DNA of 24,140 bases from a virus: positions 1 to 24,140 of IMG/VR virus record IMGVR_UViG_3300021081_000087; one strand, given 5' to 3'. Made by a program: the position numbers and the translations under genes. Every line of letters starts with the position of its first letter. Position 1 is the stretch's first letter. Of this stretch, positions 1 through 6,963 are shown piece by piece. Under the pieces are notes generated by a model that ran no database searches, was not told the DNA's origin, and was given only the letters and a program-made list of their open reading frames with translations.

Positions 1-104
1 CGGTCCGGGTAGATCCCCCGTTCCTTTCGAAACGCGGATGGCCACGGCCATAAGCCGGTGGTCTCCGTGTCGAAGATTAAGGTGTTACGAGGAAGTTTAA
101 GCAC
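1..104 (-). CDS. DEDD-family 3'-5' exonuclease or N-terminus of DNA polymerase (partial)
   Basis: Only the first 34 codons lie in the window; the gene runs off the left edge. They read L-I-F-D-T-E-T-T-G-L-W-P-W, the Exo I motif (DxE) of DnaQ-like exonucleases and of the proofreading domain of family A DNA polymerases. The two acidic residues bind the catalytic metal ions that remove mispaired 3' nucleotides. The start is GTG at 102-104, overlapping the last codons of the upstream gene by 8 bases, so translation is probably coupled. Its place next to recombination and nucleotide genes fits a phage replication gene. The visible part cannot tell a stand-alone exonuclease from a polymerase. Confidence 0.75.
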   Translation of the reverse strand, partial: MLKLPRNTLIFDTETTGLWPWPSAFRKERGIYPD

Positions 105-354
105 GGTTCGGCAGTCCCGTTCCTTTGCAGGTCGGGCAAGATTCTTGTTTGATATCGTCTTGATCGTAAACGTGCCAATACTTACCGGATCCCTTGCATT
201 GCCGACAAACCTCATCCCGAAGCGTTACGATGATGCCGCTGAGATATGTCATTCGGTGACGTAGTTCTAGGGTCCTCGTCTCAGATGTATACATTTCCTT
301 TTGGACACGATCAAGTTCTTCACTGATAACAATGTGAGCATCTTTAAGACTCAT
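97..354 (-). CDS. Small DnaJ-type zinc-finger protein
   Basis: Encodes 85 residues. The N-terminal half is helical and heptad-like (E-E-L-D-R-V-Q-K-E-M region), suggesting a coiled coil. The C-terminal half has two CxxCxGxG units, CRQCKGSG and CPTCKGTG, about 20 residues apart. This is the hallmark of the DnaJ cysteine-rich zinc-binding hairpin, which would fold around one zinc ion. ATG at 352-354 is preferred to the in-frame GTG at 364-366 because GGAG sits 6 bases before it. Its last codons overlap the exonuclease start. DnaJ itself is far larger, so this is only a zinc hairpin module; its partner is unknown. Confidence 0.75.
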   Translation of the reverse strand: MSLKDAHIVISEELDRVQKEMYTSETRTLELRHRMTYLSGIIVTLRDEVCRQCKGSGKYWHVYDQDDIKQESCPTCKGTGLPNRA

Positions 355-421
355 TAGTTTCTCCACAGATTATACATGACGAAATTTTTTTATTGTCGAT
401 CCAAGTGCAACCACATCGCAG
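344..421 (-). CDS. Possible zinc-ribbon miniprotein with no canonical start
   Basis: After the SDR gene stops at 448, a second frame reads L-R-C-G-C-T-W-I-D-N-K-K-I-S-S-C-I-I-C-G and ends with TAA at 344-346, inside the start of the next gene. The paired CxC and CxxC with 12 residues between them resemble a zinc ribbon. No ATG, GTG or TTG lies in frame downstream of the SDR stop; the boundary given is a CTG. Either a rare start is used, a base is wrong, or the peptide is accidental. The same stretch contains TATAAT by chance or as a real promoter, so the call is tentative. Confidence 0.3.
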   Translation of the reverse strand: MRCGCTWIDNKKISSCIICGETNES

Positions 422-447
422 TTGAATGATCCAGCGAGACCGGTAGG

Positions 448-1170
448 TTATCCCACTAAGTCGATGCAGGCTCCCGACAGATGGCGTACCATTCCACCAG
501 TAACAATCCCAAGGATAAATGCGGCAACGTCTGTCGGATTCAACTCGAGACCGCTCACACTGTTCTGGCGGAAGTATTCCATTGCCTGCTCTGGTGTCCA
601 TCCCCGAACCTCCTGCACACGTTGATCGATGTAGGTGGACATGCCGGTCCCAGTCATCTTACCAGGACGGATGCCGATGATGCTAAGGTCTCGCGGCTTG
701 GTCAATTCACGCGCCATCTGTTTTGTGGCCATATCCAATGCCGCCTTGCTACAGTTGTACGCGAGTGAATGACGCATGGGACGCCAGGCAGCATCAGAAA
801 TAATATTGACTACAGTACCCGGCTTGTTAAAATGATCAAGGAACTTCTGGGTCATGAACACTGCGGTCATGAAGTTCACGTCCATGATGTGTTGGATGAA
901 CCCCGGCGTCAATTCTTCGAATGGACAGATGGCGTTCGTGCCTGCGTTGTTAATGAGCACGTCAATGGTGTCGAACATGCATAGGATTTCCGAGACGCAT
1001 GTTTGAATAGGTGAAGCTTTTTGTCCAGCTTCAAAATAAACGAGTTCTGGATCCCGTCGTGCCGCTACATTGTCATGTGTGGTTCCGATCACCATATGAC
1101 TCTTTGACCGAAAGGCCGTACACAACGCACGCCCAAGACCGCTATTAGCTCCCGTGACTACTACGTTCAT
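448..1170 (-). CDS. Short-chain dehydrogenase/reductase (SDR)
   Basis: A 240-residue classical SDR. The N-terminal TGANSGLG is the TGxxxGxG dinucleotide-binding loop of the Rossmann fold, NNAG stabilises the central sheet, and Y-N-C-S-K with a Ser upstream in I-I-S-D gives the Ser-Tyr-Lys catalytic set. Such enzymes reduce or oxidise carbonyl and hydroxyl groups with NAD(P)H; the substrate cannot be read from sequence. Start ATG at 1168-1170 follows AAGGAG and overlaps the upstream stop as ATGA; a longer in-frame start lacks such a site. SDRs are unusual in phage early regions and could modify a nucleotide, lipid or host metabolite. Confidence 0.9.
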   Translation of the reverse strand: MNVVVTGANSGLGRALCTAFRSKSHMVIGTTHDNVAARRDPELVYFEAGQKASPIQTCVSEILCMFDTIDVLINNAGTNAICPFEELTPGFIQHIMDVNFMTAVFMTQKFLDHFNKPGTVVNIISDAAWRPMRHSLAYNCSKAALDMATKQMARELTKPRDLSIIGIRPGKMTGTGMSTYIDQRVQEVRGWTPEQAMEYFRQNSVSGLELNPTDVAAFILGIVTGGMVRHLSGACIDLVG

Positions 1171-1379
1171 GATTTCTCCTTTTTTCTTCGCGACAGAGGC
1201 GTTCTCATGGCAGATTCGTTCGTGATAACCGAGCATTGTTGATCACACGCATGTTCCAAGTTCTCGCATCCACAACAATAGGCGTCCATCGAATCTGACC
1301 ATTTCGGATGACATCCGTGTGCAAGTGCGATTTGAGCGGCTTCATGATTCCGTCGTTCGTAAAACGCTATGCTCATCAT
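1167..1379 (-). CDS. Cysteine/histidine-rich small protein
   Basis: Encodes 70 residues. Its middle holds C-H-P-K-W-S-D followed by Y-C-C-G-C and H-A-C-D-Q-Q-C, six cysteines and two histidines in about 35 residues. This suggests one or two zinc sites, but no named family is recognised. The tail is basic (S-R-R-K-K-E-K-S) and contains the AAGGAG used by the SDR gene. It is locked between two ATGA overlaps, 1376-1379 upstream and 1167-1170 downstream, so it is co-translated with both neighbours. Start has AAGGAGAAGTC before ATG. Confidence 0.7.
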   Translation of the reverse strand: MMSIAFYERRNHEAAQIALAHGCHPKWSDSMDAYCCGCENLEHACDQQCSVITNESAMRTPLSRRKKEKS

Positions 1380-1804
1380 GACTTCTCCTTCATGCCTTCA
1401 AGTCGAGCAATGATCTGGATACCGCGAGCACTGTAGACAGCCAGATCGGAAAGTGACTCTAAAATCTCGTCGGCTTGTTCTGGACCGATTGGGTTAGGAC
1501 GGCAGAGGGTTTTCAATCGGCCGAATTTCCGTTCGATGTCTTGGTAAAGTGCCTGGATCTCCCAACGCCAGTTGTCCTCGATTTCATCATACCGGAAGGG
1601 ACCGTAGCCGTCTACCTTCCGAGCCGCGATCTCTTCCAGCACGCTGAGGATAAGTTTGAATTCCCAGTGGATGGTCGTGTTCTGTTTGCCGAGTTCATCA
1701 TATCGTTCACCCGCTATTGGATACCCAGCCAATCGCAACATACGAATACGGAGTCGATCGAATACGGCCGCGTACTTTGGACTAAGGGCGTAGGGTGTTG
1801 ACAT
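1376..1804 (-). CDS. Putative MazG/Nmad1-like nucleotide phosphohydrolase-fold protein
   Basis: A 142-residue helical protein. The end reads E-I-L-E-S-L-S-D-L-A-V-Y-S-A-R-G-I, resembling the E(S)xxDxLxDxAxYA helix of all-alpha NTP pyrophosphatase-like proteins such as nucleotide modification-associated domain 1, with R-K-F-G-R-L-K-T-L preceding it as in that group. These proteins act on deoxynucleotides, so a role in pool control would suit the neighbourhood. A clear EExxE metal motif is not visible, so this remains a resemblance. ATG at 1802-1804 follows AGGAG with 9-base spacing. The start overlaps the VOC gene by 23 bases and the end overlaps the Cys-rich gene by ATGA. Confidence 0.5.
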   Translation of the reverse strand: MSTPYALSPKYAAVFDRLRIRMLRLAGYPIAGERYDELGKQNTTIHWEFKLILSVLEEIAARKVDGYGPFRYDEIEDNWRWEIQALYQDIERKFGRLKTLCRPNPIGPEQADEILESLSDLAVYSARGIQIIARLEGMKEKS

Positions 1805-2348
1805 GGCTGTACTCTCCTACCAGGCTATCCAATTCACGTGAATAGGACATTCTAGCAATCACTTTGGTGAACGCGCCGATCTGTGAACGTGTGTCGATGA
1901 ACGCATACATATATCGCTTCGATGTTCCGGTATGGTCCGTCGTCACAGAGACCTGAGCCACTATGTAGCCGAGCACATTCCACCATTCTAACTCTTGAAT
2001 CAGCCTGTCTGTATCGGGAATGTGATAGCCGAGATGGGACAGGCCTTCGCCCGGTTCCCCCTGCATCAGCTGCACGGTTTCTCCGTTCAGTAGTTGAATG
2101 AGTTCGAGTTCTCGGTTAGGAATAATGTCGTAGTTGAATGCCAACTGCACTGCAAACTGAGACCCAACCGCAGCCTTGCTGTAATTGGGATGCAGATAAA
2201 TGTTAACAGCATTTACCCGGTCAAGGATCCATTTGGTTTCTTCGGCATTCTGGGTCATGTGGCCGTTGAACGGATACATGAGTCCCACGTCCTTGATACG
2301 CTTGGCAATGTCGCGAGTCTTGATCGCAATCTGCTCAATGGCGCGCAT
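1782..2348 (-). CDS. VOC (glyoxalase/epimerase-fold) protein
   Basis: A 188-residue protein with two vicinal-oxygen-chelate half-motifs. One begins M-R-A-I-E-Q-I-A-I-K-T-R-D-I-A; the second has L-S-H-L-G-Y-H-I-P-D-T-D-R-L-I-Q-E-L, the metal-ligand His strand followed by a helix. A central strand ends in L-E-L-I-Q-L-L, the usual Glu-bearing strand. VOC proteins isomerise, epimerise or cleave small metal-chelated substrates; methylmalonyl-CoA epimerase-like members look closest, but the substrate is unknown. ATG at 2346-2348 has AAGGAG 8 bases upstream. The gene follows the long inverted repeat at 2371-2443, so its expression may be separated from that of the SSB gene. Confidence 0.75.
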   Translation of the reverse strand: MRAIEQIAIKTRDIAKRIKDVGLMYPFNGHMTQNAEETKWILDRVNAVNIYLHPNYSKAAVGSQFAVQLAFNYDIIPNRELELIQLLNGETVQLMQGEPGEGLSHLGYHIPDTDRLIQELEWWNVLGYIVAQVSVTTDHTGTSKRYMYAFIDTRSQIGAFTKVIARMSYSRELDSLVGEYSHVNTLRP

Positions 2349-2370
2349 GGGAGAGTCTCCTTAAATAGAG

Positions 2371-2443
2371 GGTTCCCGCTTCCGAATCCATCTCAGATTG
2401 GTCCTGTCAAGGGGTGGACCCTGAGTGGTCGGAAGCGGGAACC
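2371..2443. repeat. Long inverted repeat / hairpin (15-bp perfect arms)
   Basis: GGTTCCCGCTTCCGA at 2371-2385 is the exact reverse complement of 2429-2443. The 43-base interior pairs again: CTCAG (2392-2396) with CTGAG (2420-2424), and GGTCC with GGACC inside it. As minus-strand RNA it lies between the SSB stop at 2452 and the VOC ribosome binding site, filling the intergenic space. No T-run follows on the minus strand, so it is not a standard intrinsic terminator. An RNase III processing site, a transcript-stabilising hairpin or a DNA-level cruciform are alternatives. Confidence 0.9.
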
Positions 2444-2451
2444 GGCAACGA

Positions 2452-3531
2452 CTACTTCTTGACCTTCTTTTTCTTTTTCGGCTCTTCAGGCACTTCGACA
2501 TCCACGATGTCGTCGAACGAGATGCGACGTTTCTTCTCGTCGCTCTCCACCCGGACTTCGTTGTCCTTCGGGAAGATGTCGAGCACGGTACCCTTCACCT
2601 TTTTGCCCTTGTACTTGTAGACGATCTCCGAGCCGACGGTGACTTCGACATTCTCACCGTCGCTGTCCTCCTCGTCTTCATCCTCGTCTTCGTCTTCATC
2701 GTCATCCGACTTATTGGACTTTTTCTTCTTGGACTTCTTCTTGTCGTCCTCGTCGTCTTCGTCCTCGTCATCGGAATCGTCTTCGTCCTCGTCCTCCTCT
2801 TCTTCGTCATCATCGTCGTCGTCGGACTTGGACTTCTTTTTCTTGACGACCTTCTTTTTCTTCTTGTCGTCGTCATCCTCATCATCATCGTCCTCGGATT
2901 CGTCATCGTCATCCGAGTCATCTTCGTCATCGTCGTCCTTCTTGGACTTCGATTTCTTTTTCTTTTTGGTGTCGGTGTCGTCGTCCTCATCACCGTCTTC
3001 GTCATCCACGTCCTCGTCCTCGTCCTGACCTTCCACCGCGAGGATTCGTACATTCTGGAACTCACCCTTGGTCTTGAGGGAGATCTTCGCTTTCGGTTTC
3101 TCCTTGTTCAAGTCCTTGATAATGTCTTTGAGATCTGCGGCCGACTCAACTTCATCCGTCTCGTAGCCAAGCCGGTTGAGATCGCGGCCGAAGTAGGTCA
3201 GGTTGTCCTCGGTCTCGATACCCTGGTAGGCGATCTTCTCCTTACCTTTGTATTCACCAGATAGAAACTTCCAGTGCATCGCCACCTGCAACCGGTCGTT
3301 CGACGATACACCGATCTCGGTCTTGACGAGCCGTCCCTTATATCGGCCGTCATCGAACTCTTCGAACCCACCAGCCTTCATCTCGTCTTTGACATCGCCC
3401 CACTTCTTGAACGCTCGTGCCAGACGTTTGTCGAGATCGACTTTCCCGCTTTGCTTCTTCGCCACTGTGGACTCCTCTAGATATCCGATGTTGTCTTCGT
3501 CCCGGAGCTTCGACAGAATGCCGTAGCTCAT
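2452..3531 (-). CDS. Phage ssDNA-binding protein (DUF669-like) with acidic/lysine tracts and C-terminal Tudor-like domain
   Basis: A 359-residue protein in three parts. Residues about 55-165 resemble the DUF669 phage ssDNA-binding fold (F-D-D-G-R-Y-K-G-R-L-V then F-L-S-G-E-Y-K-G-K). Residues about 165-305 are tracts of Asp/Glu interrupted by Lys-rich blocks. The last 50 residues form a small beta domain (Y-K-Y-K-G-K-K-V-K-G-T-V-L-D-I-F-P) like a Tudor/KOW barrel, ending in a lysine-rich tail. It should coat ssDNA and load the adjacent Sak4-like ATPase. ATG at 3529-3531 overlaps the ATPase stop (ATGA). An in-frame GTG at 3463-3465 has a stronger AGAGGAG site and could give a 337-residue form, although the codons before it look coding. 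Confidence 0.8.
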   Translation of the reverse strand: MSYGILSKLRDEDNIGYLEESTVAKKQSGKVDLDKRLARAFKKWGDVKDEMKAGGFEEFDDGRYKGRLVKTEIGVSSNDRLQVAMHWKFLSGEYKGKEKIAYQGIETEDNLTYFGRDLNRLGYETDEVESAADLKDIIKDLNKEKPKAKISLKTKGEFQNVRILAVEGQDEDEDVDDEDGDEDDDTDTKKKKKSKSKKDDDDEDDSDDDDESEDDDDEDDDDKKKKKVVKKKKSKSDDDDDDEEEEDEDEDDSDDEDEDDEDDKKKSKKKKSNKSDDDEDEDEDEDEEDSDGENVEVTVGSEIVYKYKGKKVKGTVLDIFPKDNEVRVESDEKKRRISFDDIVDVEVPEEPKKKKKVKK

Positions 3532-4394
3532 TTCCGGATTTTGAACTTCTTCGTCTTCGGCTCCTCCTCTCGATTCTCGTCTGGTGGTTCATACTCGTTG
3601 TTGAACGCGGCCACGAGATTCTTGTAGGCCCGTTTCGCGGAACGGCCCATGTCAATTTGACGGACCGGCTTTCCGGCCGGTGTGCGGAACCGATCCACCA
3701 ATCGGTGTCCGGCCGAAATGTGATCATCACCCTGGATTACGAGCACCCGACGGTTACCGTCATACATGTAGTAGGTCCAGATGTCCACGAGTGGTTCGAT
3801 AACTTGCCGAGCCTGCTTGGACATCGTTGGTACGATTCGGTCGTAGGTGCCACCCCCGCGACGCTTCACTTCCCGTTCCTCGGTGTGTGTGATGAGGATG
3901 AGACCCACCCCAATCTGAGACAGTGTGGTGATGAATTTGTCGAACTCCTTTCTGCATTCGGAATATCCTTTGCCCCAGTCCTCATCGGACAAATGACTGA
4001 TGGCTAATTTGTCGCAGGTGTAGGCTTCGCAGAGCGTATACAGTTTGTCTACGGTGTCCACGATGATGGGACCGTATTTCTTTCCGGCCTTCTGTAAGGC
4101 CTTGGCTGCGGCTCGGGCCGTATGCCAATCCGCAATATCGGACTTCCGAATGCGAAGACCTCGGTAGCCAACCTCGGTCGCGAGGAAGTATGATCGCTCC
4201 GTATTGAATTCACTGGCCAGTGTGGTCTTCCCGATCTTCTTCTCACCGGTCAGCAAGATGATGTAGTCCTCAAGACGATCACTCGGTTCCGTGATCTCAT
4301 CTGACAGCTTGAACTTCTCCCGAGGTTCCTCATCATCATCATGGCGTTTCTTTTTCTTTTTGACGCCACCCGGTTCCCGCTTTACGACCGCCAT
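3528..4394 (-). CDS. Sak4-like RecA-fold ATPase
   Basis: Encodes 288 residues. A charged N-terminus (K-K-K-K-K-R-H-D-D-D-E-E) precedes the ATPase core. Walker A is GEKKIGKTT at about residues 50-58 and Walker B is I-I-V-D-T-V-D-K-L near residue 112; a later strand L-I-L-I-T-H-T matches the sensor strand of RecA-type ATPases. The size and the adjacent DUF669-like SSB match the Sak4 group of phage single-strand annealing or recombination ATPases, often paired with their own SSB. It would promote annealing or strand exchange during replication and repair. ATG at 4392-4394 follows AAGGGAG. The stop overlaps the SSB start, so the pair is translationally coupled. Confidence 0.85.
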   Translation of the reverse strand: MAVVKREPGGVKKKKKRHDDDEEPREKFKLSDEITEPSDRLEDYIILLTGEKKIGKTTLASEFNTERSYFLATEVGYRGLRIRKSDIADWHTARAAAKALQKAGKKYGPIIVDTVDKLYTLCEAYTCDKLAISHLSDEDWGKGYSECRKEFDKFITTLSQIGVGLILITHTEEREVKRRGGGTYDRIVPTMSKQARQVIEPLVDIWTYYMYDGNRRVLVIQGDDHISAGHRLVDRFRTPAGKPVRQIDMGRSAKRAYKNLVAAFNNEYEPPDENREEEPKTKKFKIRK

Positions 4395-4395
4395 G

Positions 4396-4563
4396 TCAAA
4401 CTCCCTTCTTGCGTTTTAGTTTCTTTATCTTCTTTTCAAGCTTACGAACGCGTTGTTCGAGATCGCCGAGCCGGGTGTTTGCGGCTCGGGTGTTTTGCAG
4501 CGTGGTGTCTTGCGGATTTCGTTTTGGTTTCGGTCCGTGGACGGTTGTTTCGATCTTCGCCAT
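4396..4563 (-). CDS. Small basic coiled-coil protein
   Basis: A 55-residue protein starting M-A-K-I-E-T-T. The second half, L-E-Q-R-V-R-K-L-E-K-K-I-K-K-L, has leucines and isoleucines at heptad spacing and ends in a lysine-rich tail, so a short parallel coiled coil is likely. No family recognised. ATG at 4561-4563 is chosen over upstream in-frame ATGs because AGAAGGAG lies 9 bases before it. It ends one base before the Sak4 start, so it is probably made with the recombination pair and could be a DNA-binding or oligomerising accessory. Confidence 0.7.
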   Translation of the reverse strand: MAKIETTVHGPKPKRNPQDTTLQNTRAANTRLGDLEQRVRKLEKKIKKLKRKKGV

Positions 4564-4642
4564 GTCTCTCATCTCCTTCTGAATCAAGTAAACCTAGCGC
4601 ATACCGGAATGCTGCGTTAGGATCTGGTGACGCAAACGACAT

Positions 4643-5950
4643 TTATTTCACCTTGTCGTGGGGGTAGGTACCGTTGGTTCGAATCCATTCGATAGGACCT
4701 CCGGCCATGGCTGCAGGAGTGAGTACGAAGAACGGCATCTGCTCTGCCCGATGCTGACGAGATAGAGAATCAATACCTTCATATATGTGATGGGGTTTTG
4801 CCAAAGGTTTTGTTGGGTCCATTCGATCCGTATTTCCTCGTTGGCATACTTCACAAGTTGCAATCCCATCTTCCTGATCAATGAAATGGTTTGACTTTGA
4901 ATGATTGCAAACCTTGCATCGTTCGTAGGGGTTGGGATACTTTCCGTCCGGAGGCCAACTCTCGAGACCGGCAAACTTCGCGGCCTTAGCTTTGTCGCTG
5001 TGACTACCGAGGTACTTAGATAATAACGGCGGACACTTCATCTTTACTTCACGCAGCATGAGTTGGGCGACGCAGTTGAATTCCCAATCCATGATATGTT
5101 CCAGACGGTTGCCCAGCACCCCGGCCAATGCGAGATAGTTGTACTGATCATGAATGTAGGTCTGCATTCCCATGAAGAGCACACGTCGGGCATCCTGCCA
5201 CGGAATGCCAGCATCGACCAAGGTCGCGTAGAGCTCGCGGCCGTTCTGGATGTGCTCCGCGATGGCCTCGCTCAAGGTCTGCTGCACCGACCCGTTAGCC
5301 ATATCCGGTGTGGTGCGACCCATCATGTAGTAGATGATCGGATTCCAATCCGTGATGCAGTGCTTCAGTCCGTCACCCACGTCACCGGACTTGAGATATT
5401 TCGAGGCCAGGGTGGATGAGACAAGTCCACGCGCACCGAGATTGTGCTCCCAGGCCGCACACATCCGTTGCATGGTCTCAGGCATCGTCCAATGCCTATG
5501 ACGCCAATCGTTATCTCGGCCACCGTGCTGCATGAACCCGGCTCCGAGTCTGGTGCGAACGTTCTGGTGCGTGAACGCTCTGCTCACGCCGTCGATGCAG
5601 AAGTCGAACGTGACCCCTTCTAGTACTTGCTGAAGGGTCTTACCCGCGAAGCAGGACTCCACGTAGTCCCGTTCGTAGTCGTGTAGGTAGGCCCAACCGG
5701 TGTCATACAAACCGTTTTCTTTTACACGATCATCGGCTAGACCAACGACCGTTGTTCGATTAACCGATCGAGAAGGATGCTCACCCCAATTCGCTTGCAG
5801 AGCGTCATACATCGACGTGAACAGGTTGTCTACCGGTCCCCATCGGTCGAGTGTCACACGGAGGGAATCCGGTGCCATATCAATTGGATTGGTCGGCTTC
5901 TCTCCGGTATGGATTGCATGCGGTCGATGTTTTGCGTCTTCGTAACTCAT
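4643..5950 (-). CDS. Divergent ThyX-like (flavin-dependent thymidylate synthase) protein with zinc-finger insertion
   Basis: A 435-residue protein. Residues about 113-146 and 250-300 follow the ThyX pattern: F-D-F-C-I-D-G-V-S-R-A-F-T-H-Q, then an R-T-R segment, then D-A-R-R-V-L-F-M-G and N-Y-L-A-L-A-G-V-L-G-N-R-L with M-D-W-E-F-N. ThyX methylates dUMP to dTMP using methylene-THF, FAD and NADPH. The signature RHRxxSxNxxSxR is degenerate here (RTRLGAGFMQHGGRD, 132-146), so the chemistry may differ, for example another C5 modification of dUMP. Residues 345-369 carry two CxxC pairs forming a zinc finger, and the length is nearly twice that of usual ThyX (about 220-250). Its start overlaps the upstream dUTPase/HAD gene as ATGA, which would supply dUMP. 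Confidence 0.75.
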   Translation of the reverse strand: MSYEDAKHRPHAIHTGEKPTNPIDMAPDSLRVTLDRWGPVDNLFTSMYDALQANWGEHPSRSVNRTTVVGLADDRVKENGLYDTGWAYLHDYERDYVESCFAGKTLQQVLEGVTFDFCIDGVSRAFTHQNVRTRLGAGFMQHGGRDNDWRHRHWTMPETMQRMCAAWEHNLGARGLVSSTLASKYLKSGDVGDGLKHCITDWNPIIYYMMGRTTPDMANGSVQQTLSEAIAEHIQNGRELYATLVDAGIPWQDARRVLFMGMQTYIHDQYNYLALAGVLGNRLEHIMDWEFNCVAQLMLREVKMKCPPLLSKYLGSHSDKAKAAKFAGLESWPPDGKYPNPYERCKVCNHSKSNHFIDQEDGIATCEVCQRGNTDRMDPTKPLAKPHHIYEGIDSLSRQHRAEQMPFFVLTPAAMAGGPIEWIRTNGTYPHDKVK

Positions 5951-6963
5951 ATTGTCATCTCCTTCTCCATCAGCGAGGTTAACGAACGCACGGTGGTTGG
6001 ATCGTTTGACATCTGCGAATCTTCAGCGAATCGATTCAGCCAATAGGCCTTCACCCCTTTCGATCGATACTGTGCGATGAATCGGTGATCATCATCCACC
6101 GCGAACACCGTCTGTGCTTGCAGTGAGGCATGTTCGAATTCTTCCATCCGCAAGGCTTTGTTATCGGCCCACCATAGATAGTCGAACGGCAACTGGTTGT
6201 CATGCAACCATGTGACCGTGTCGGTGAAGATATTAGGGTAGCGGTCAATCGGTCGACTGGTCACGAGGATGATCATCCATCCCCGTTCACGACACCAGTT
6301 CAAAAACGGTCGTGCTTCTTTAAAGACCGGCAGGGTCCGCTTGCCACCAGAGGTTCGAAATTTATGCTTCACGGTCTGCCACTGTGCGTACGTCACTCCG
6401 ACCGATTCATGATTGATCGTAGAACCCATTCGCTGGAGTGAGTCCAATCGTCCACAGAATCGGGTCGTGTCGGAGATAGACAGACTTAATATTTGTGGAC
6501 CCCACTCTCGAGCCCACTTGCACAGGCCGGTGATGTAGTCCGCCAACACATTGTCGATGTCCACAAGCACGCAAGGACCCTCAATCTCCTTGAGCCATTC
6601 TTCCTGGTATCGATATTGCACCACTCGACTCTTGGCGTAGTAGAGATCTTCCAAGTTGTCAATAGGGAAGTCGGCCAGGTCCGCTAATGACAACCAGTAC
6701 TTAAACATGTCCACGAGTTCTTCATGGGAGTGAGCGACATTTTGTAACTTGCCCTTGTGCCGACGATGAGATTTCCATTCGTAGGTACGGAGAAACTCTA
6801 GCGTCTCTTCGACCATACCCAATGCCAAATGACGGATCCGGTCCATCAACCGAGCCGTTTCCACCGGATCATCAATACCCGCAATCGGTACCCAGTCTGA
6901 CGGAGGAACCCAGATTTGCTGATTGAATGCCCGCTGATCATCGAACATGCCTCGGAGATTCAC
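5947..6963 (-). CDS. dUTPase/MazG-like NTP pyrophosphatase fused to HAD 5'-nucleotidase-like domain
   Basis: A 338-residue two-domain protein. The N-terminal half has E-E-T-L-E at about residues 52-56 and E-L-V-D at 82-85, the EExxE...ExxD metal-binding helices of all-alpha dUTPase/MazG pyrophosphatases. The C-terminal half opens with V-L-V-D-I-D-N-V-L-A-D-Y (nucleophile Asp about 135, acid/base Asp 137), then L-V-T-S-R-P and V-D-D-D, the HAD phosphatase motifs of 5'(3')-deoxyribonucleotidases. One chain could convert a dNTP to dNMP and then dephosphorylate a nucleotide. GTG at 6961-6963 follows GAGAGGG and overlaps the upstream stop (GTGA), so it is preferred to ATG at 6978. It overlaps the ThyX-like start by ATGA. 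Confidence 0.8.
   Translation of the reverse strand: MNLRGMFDDQRAFNQQIWVPPSDWVPIAGIDDPVETARLMDRIRHLALGMVEETLEFLRTYEWKSHRRHKGKLQNVAHSHEELVDMFKYWLSLADLADFPIDNLEDLYYAKSRVVQYRYQEEWLKEIEGPCVLVDIDNVLADYITGLCKWAREWGPQILSLSISDTTRFCGRLDSLQRMGSTINHESVGVTYAQWQTVKHKFRTSGGKRTLPVFKEARPFLNWCRERGWMIILVTSRPIDRYPNIFTDTVTWLHDNQLPFDYLWWADNKALRMEEFEHASLQAQTVFAVDDDHRFIAQYRSKGVKAYWLNRFAEDSQMSNDPTTVRSLTSLMEKEMTI

Noticed and set aside
2660-3030. CRISPR array in the GTC-rich repeats
   Set aside because: The repeats are codon-level tracts inside a gene, with no regular spacer-repeat structure.
2425-3264. Plus-strand frame of 279 codons and serine-rich frames opposite the SSB gene
   Set aside because: They are antisense shadows of the GAC/GAT/AAG repeats; composition is explained by the acidic and lysine tracts.
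4442-4642. Frame starting right after the ThyX-like stop (AAGGTG, 7 bases, ATG; 66 codons)
   Set aside because: The first 27 codons look reasonable, but the rest is an Arg/His/Thr-rich shadow of the coiled-coil gene; overlap is too long for this genome. Kept only as a faint possibility.
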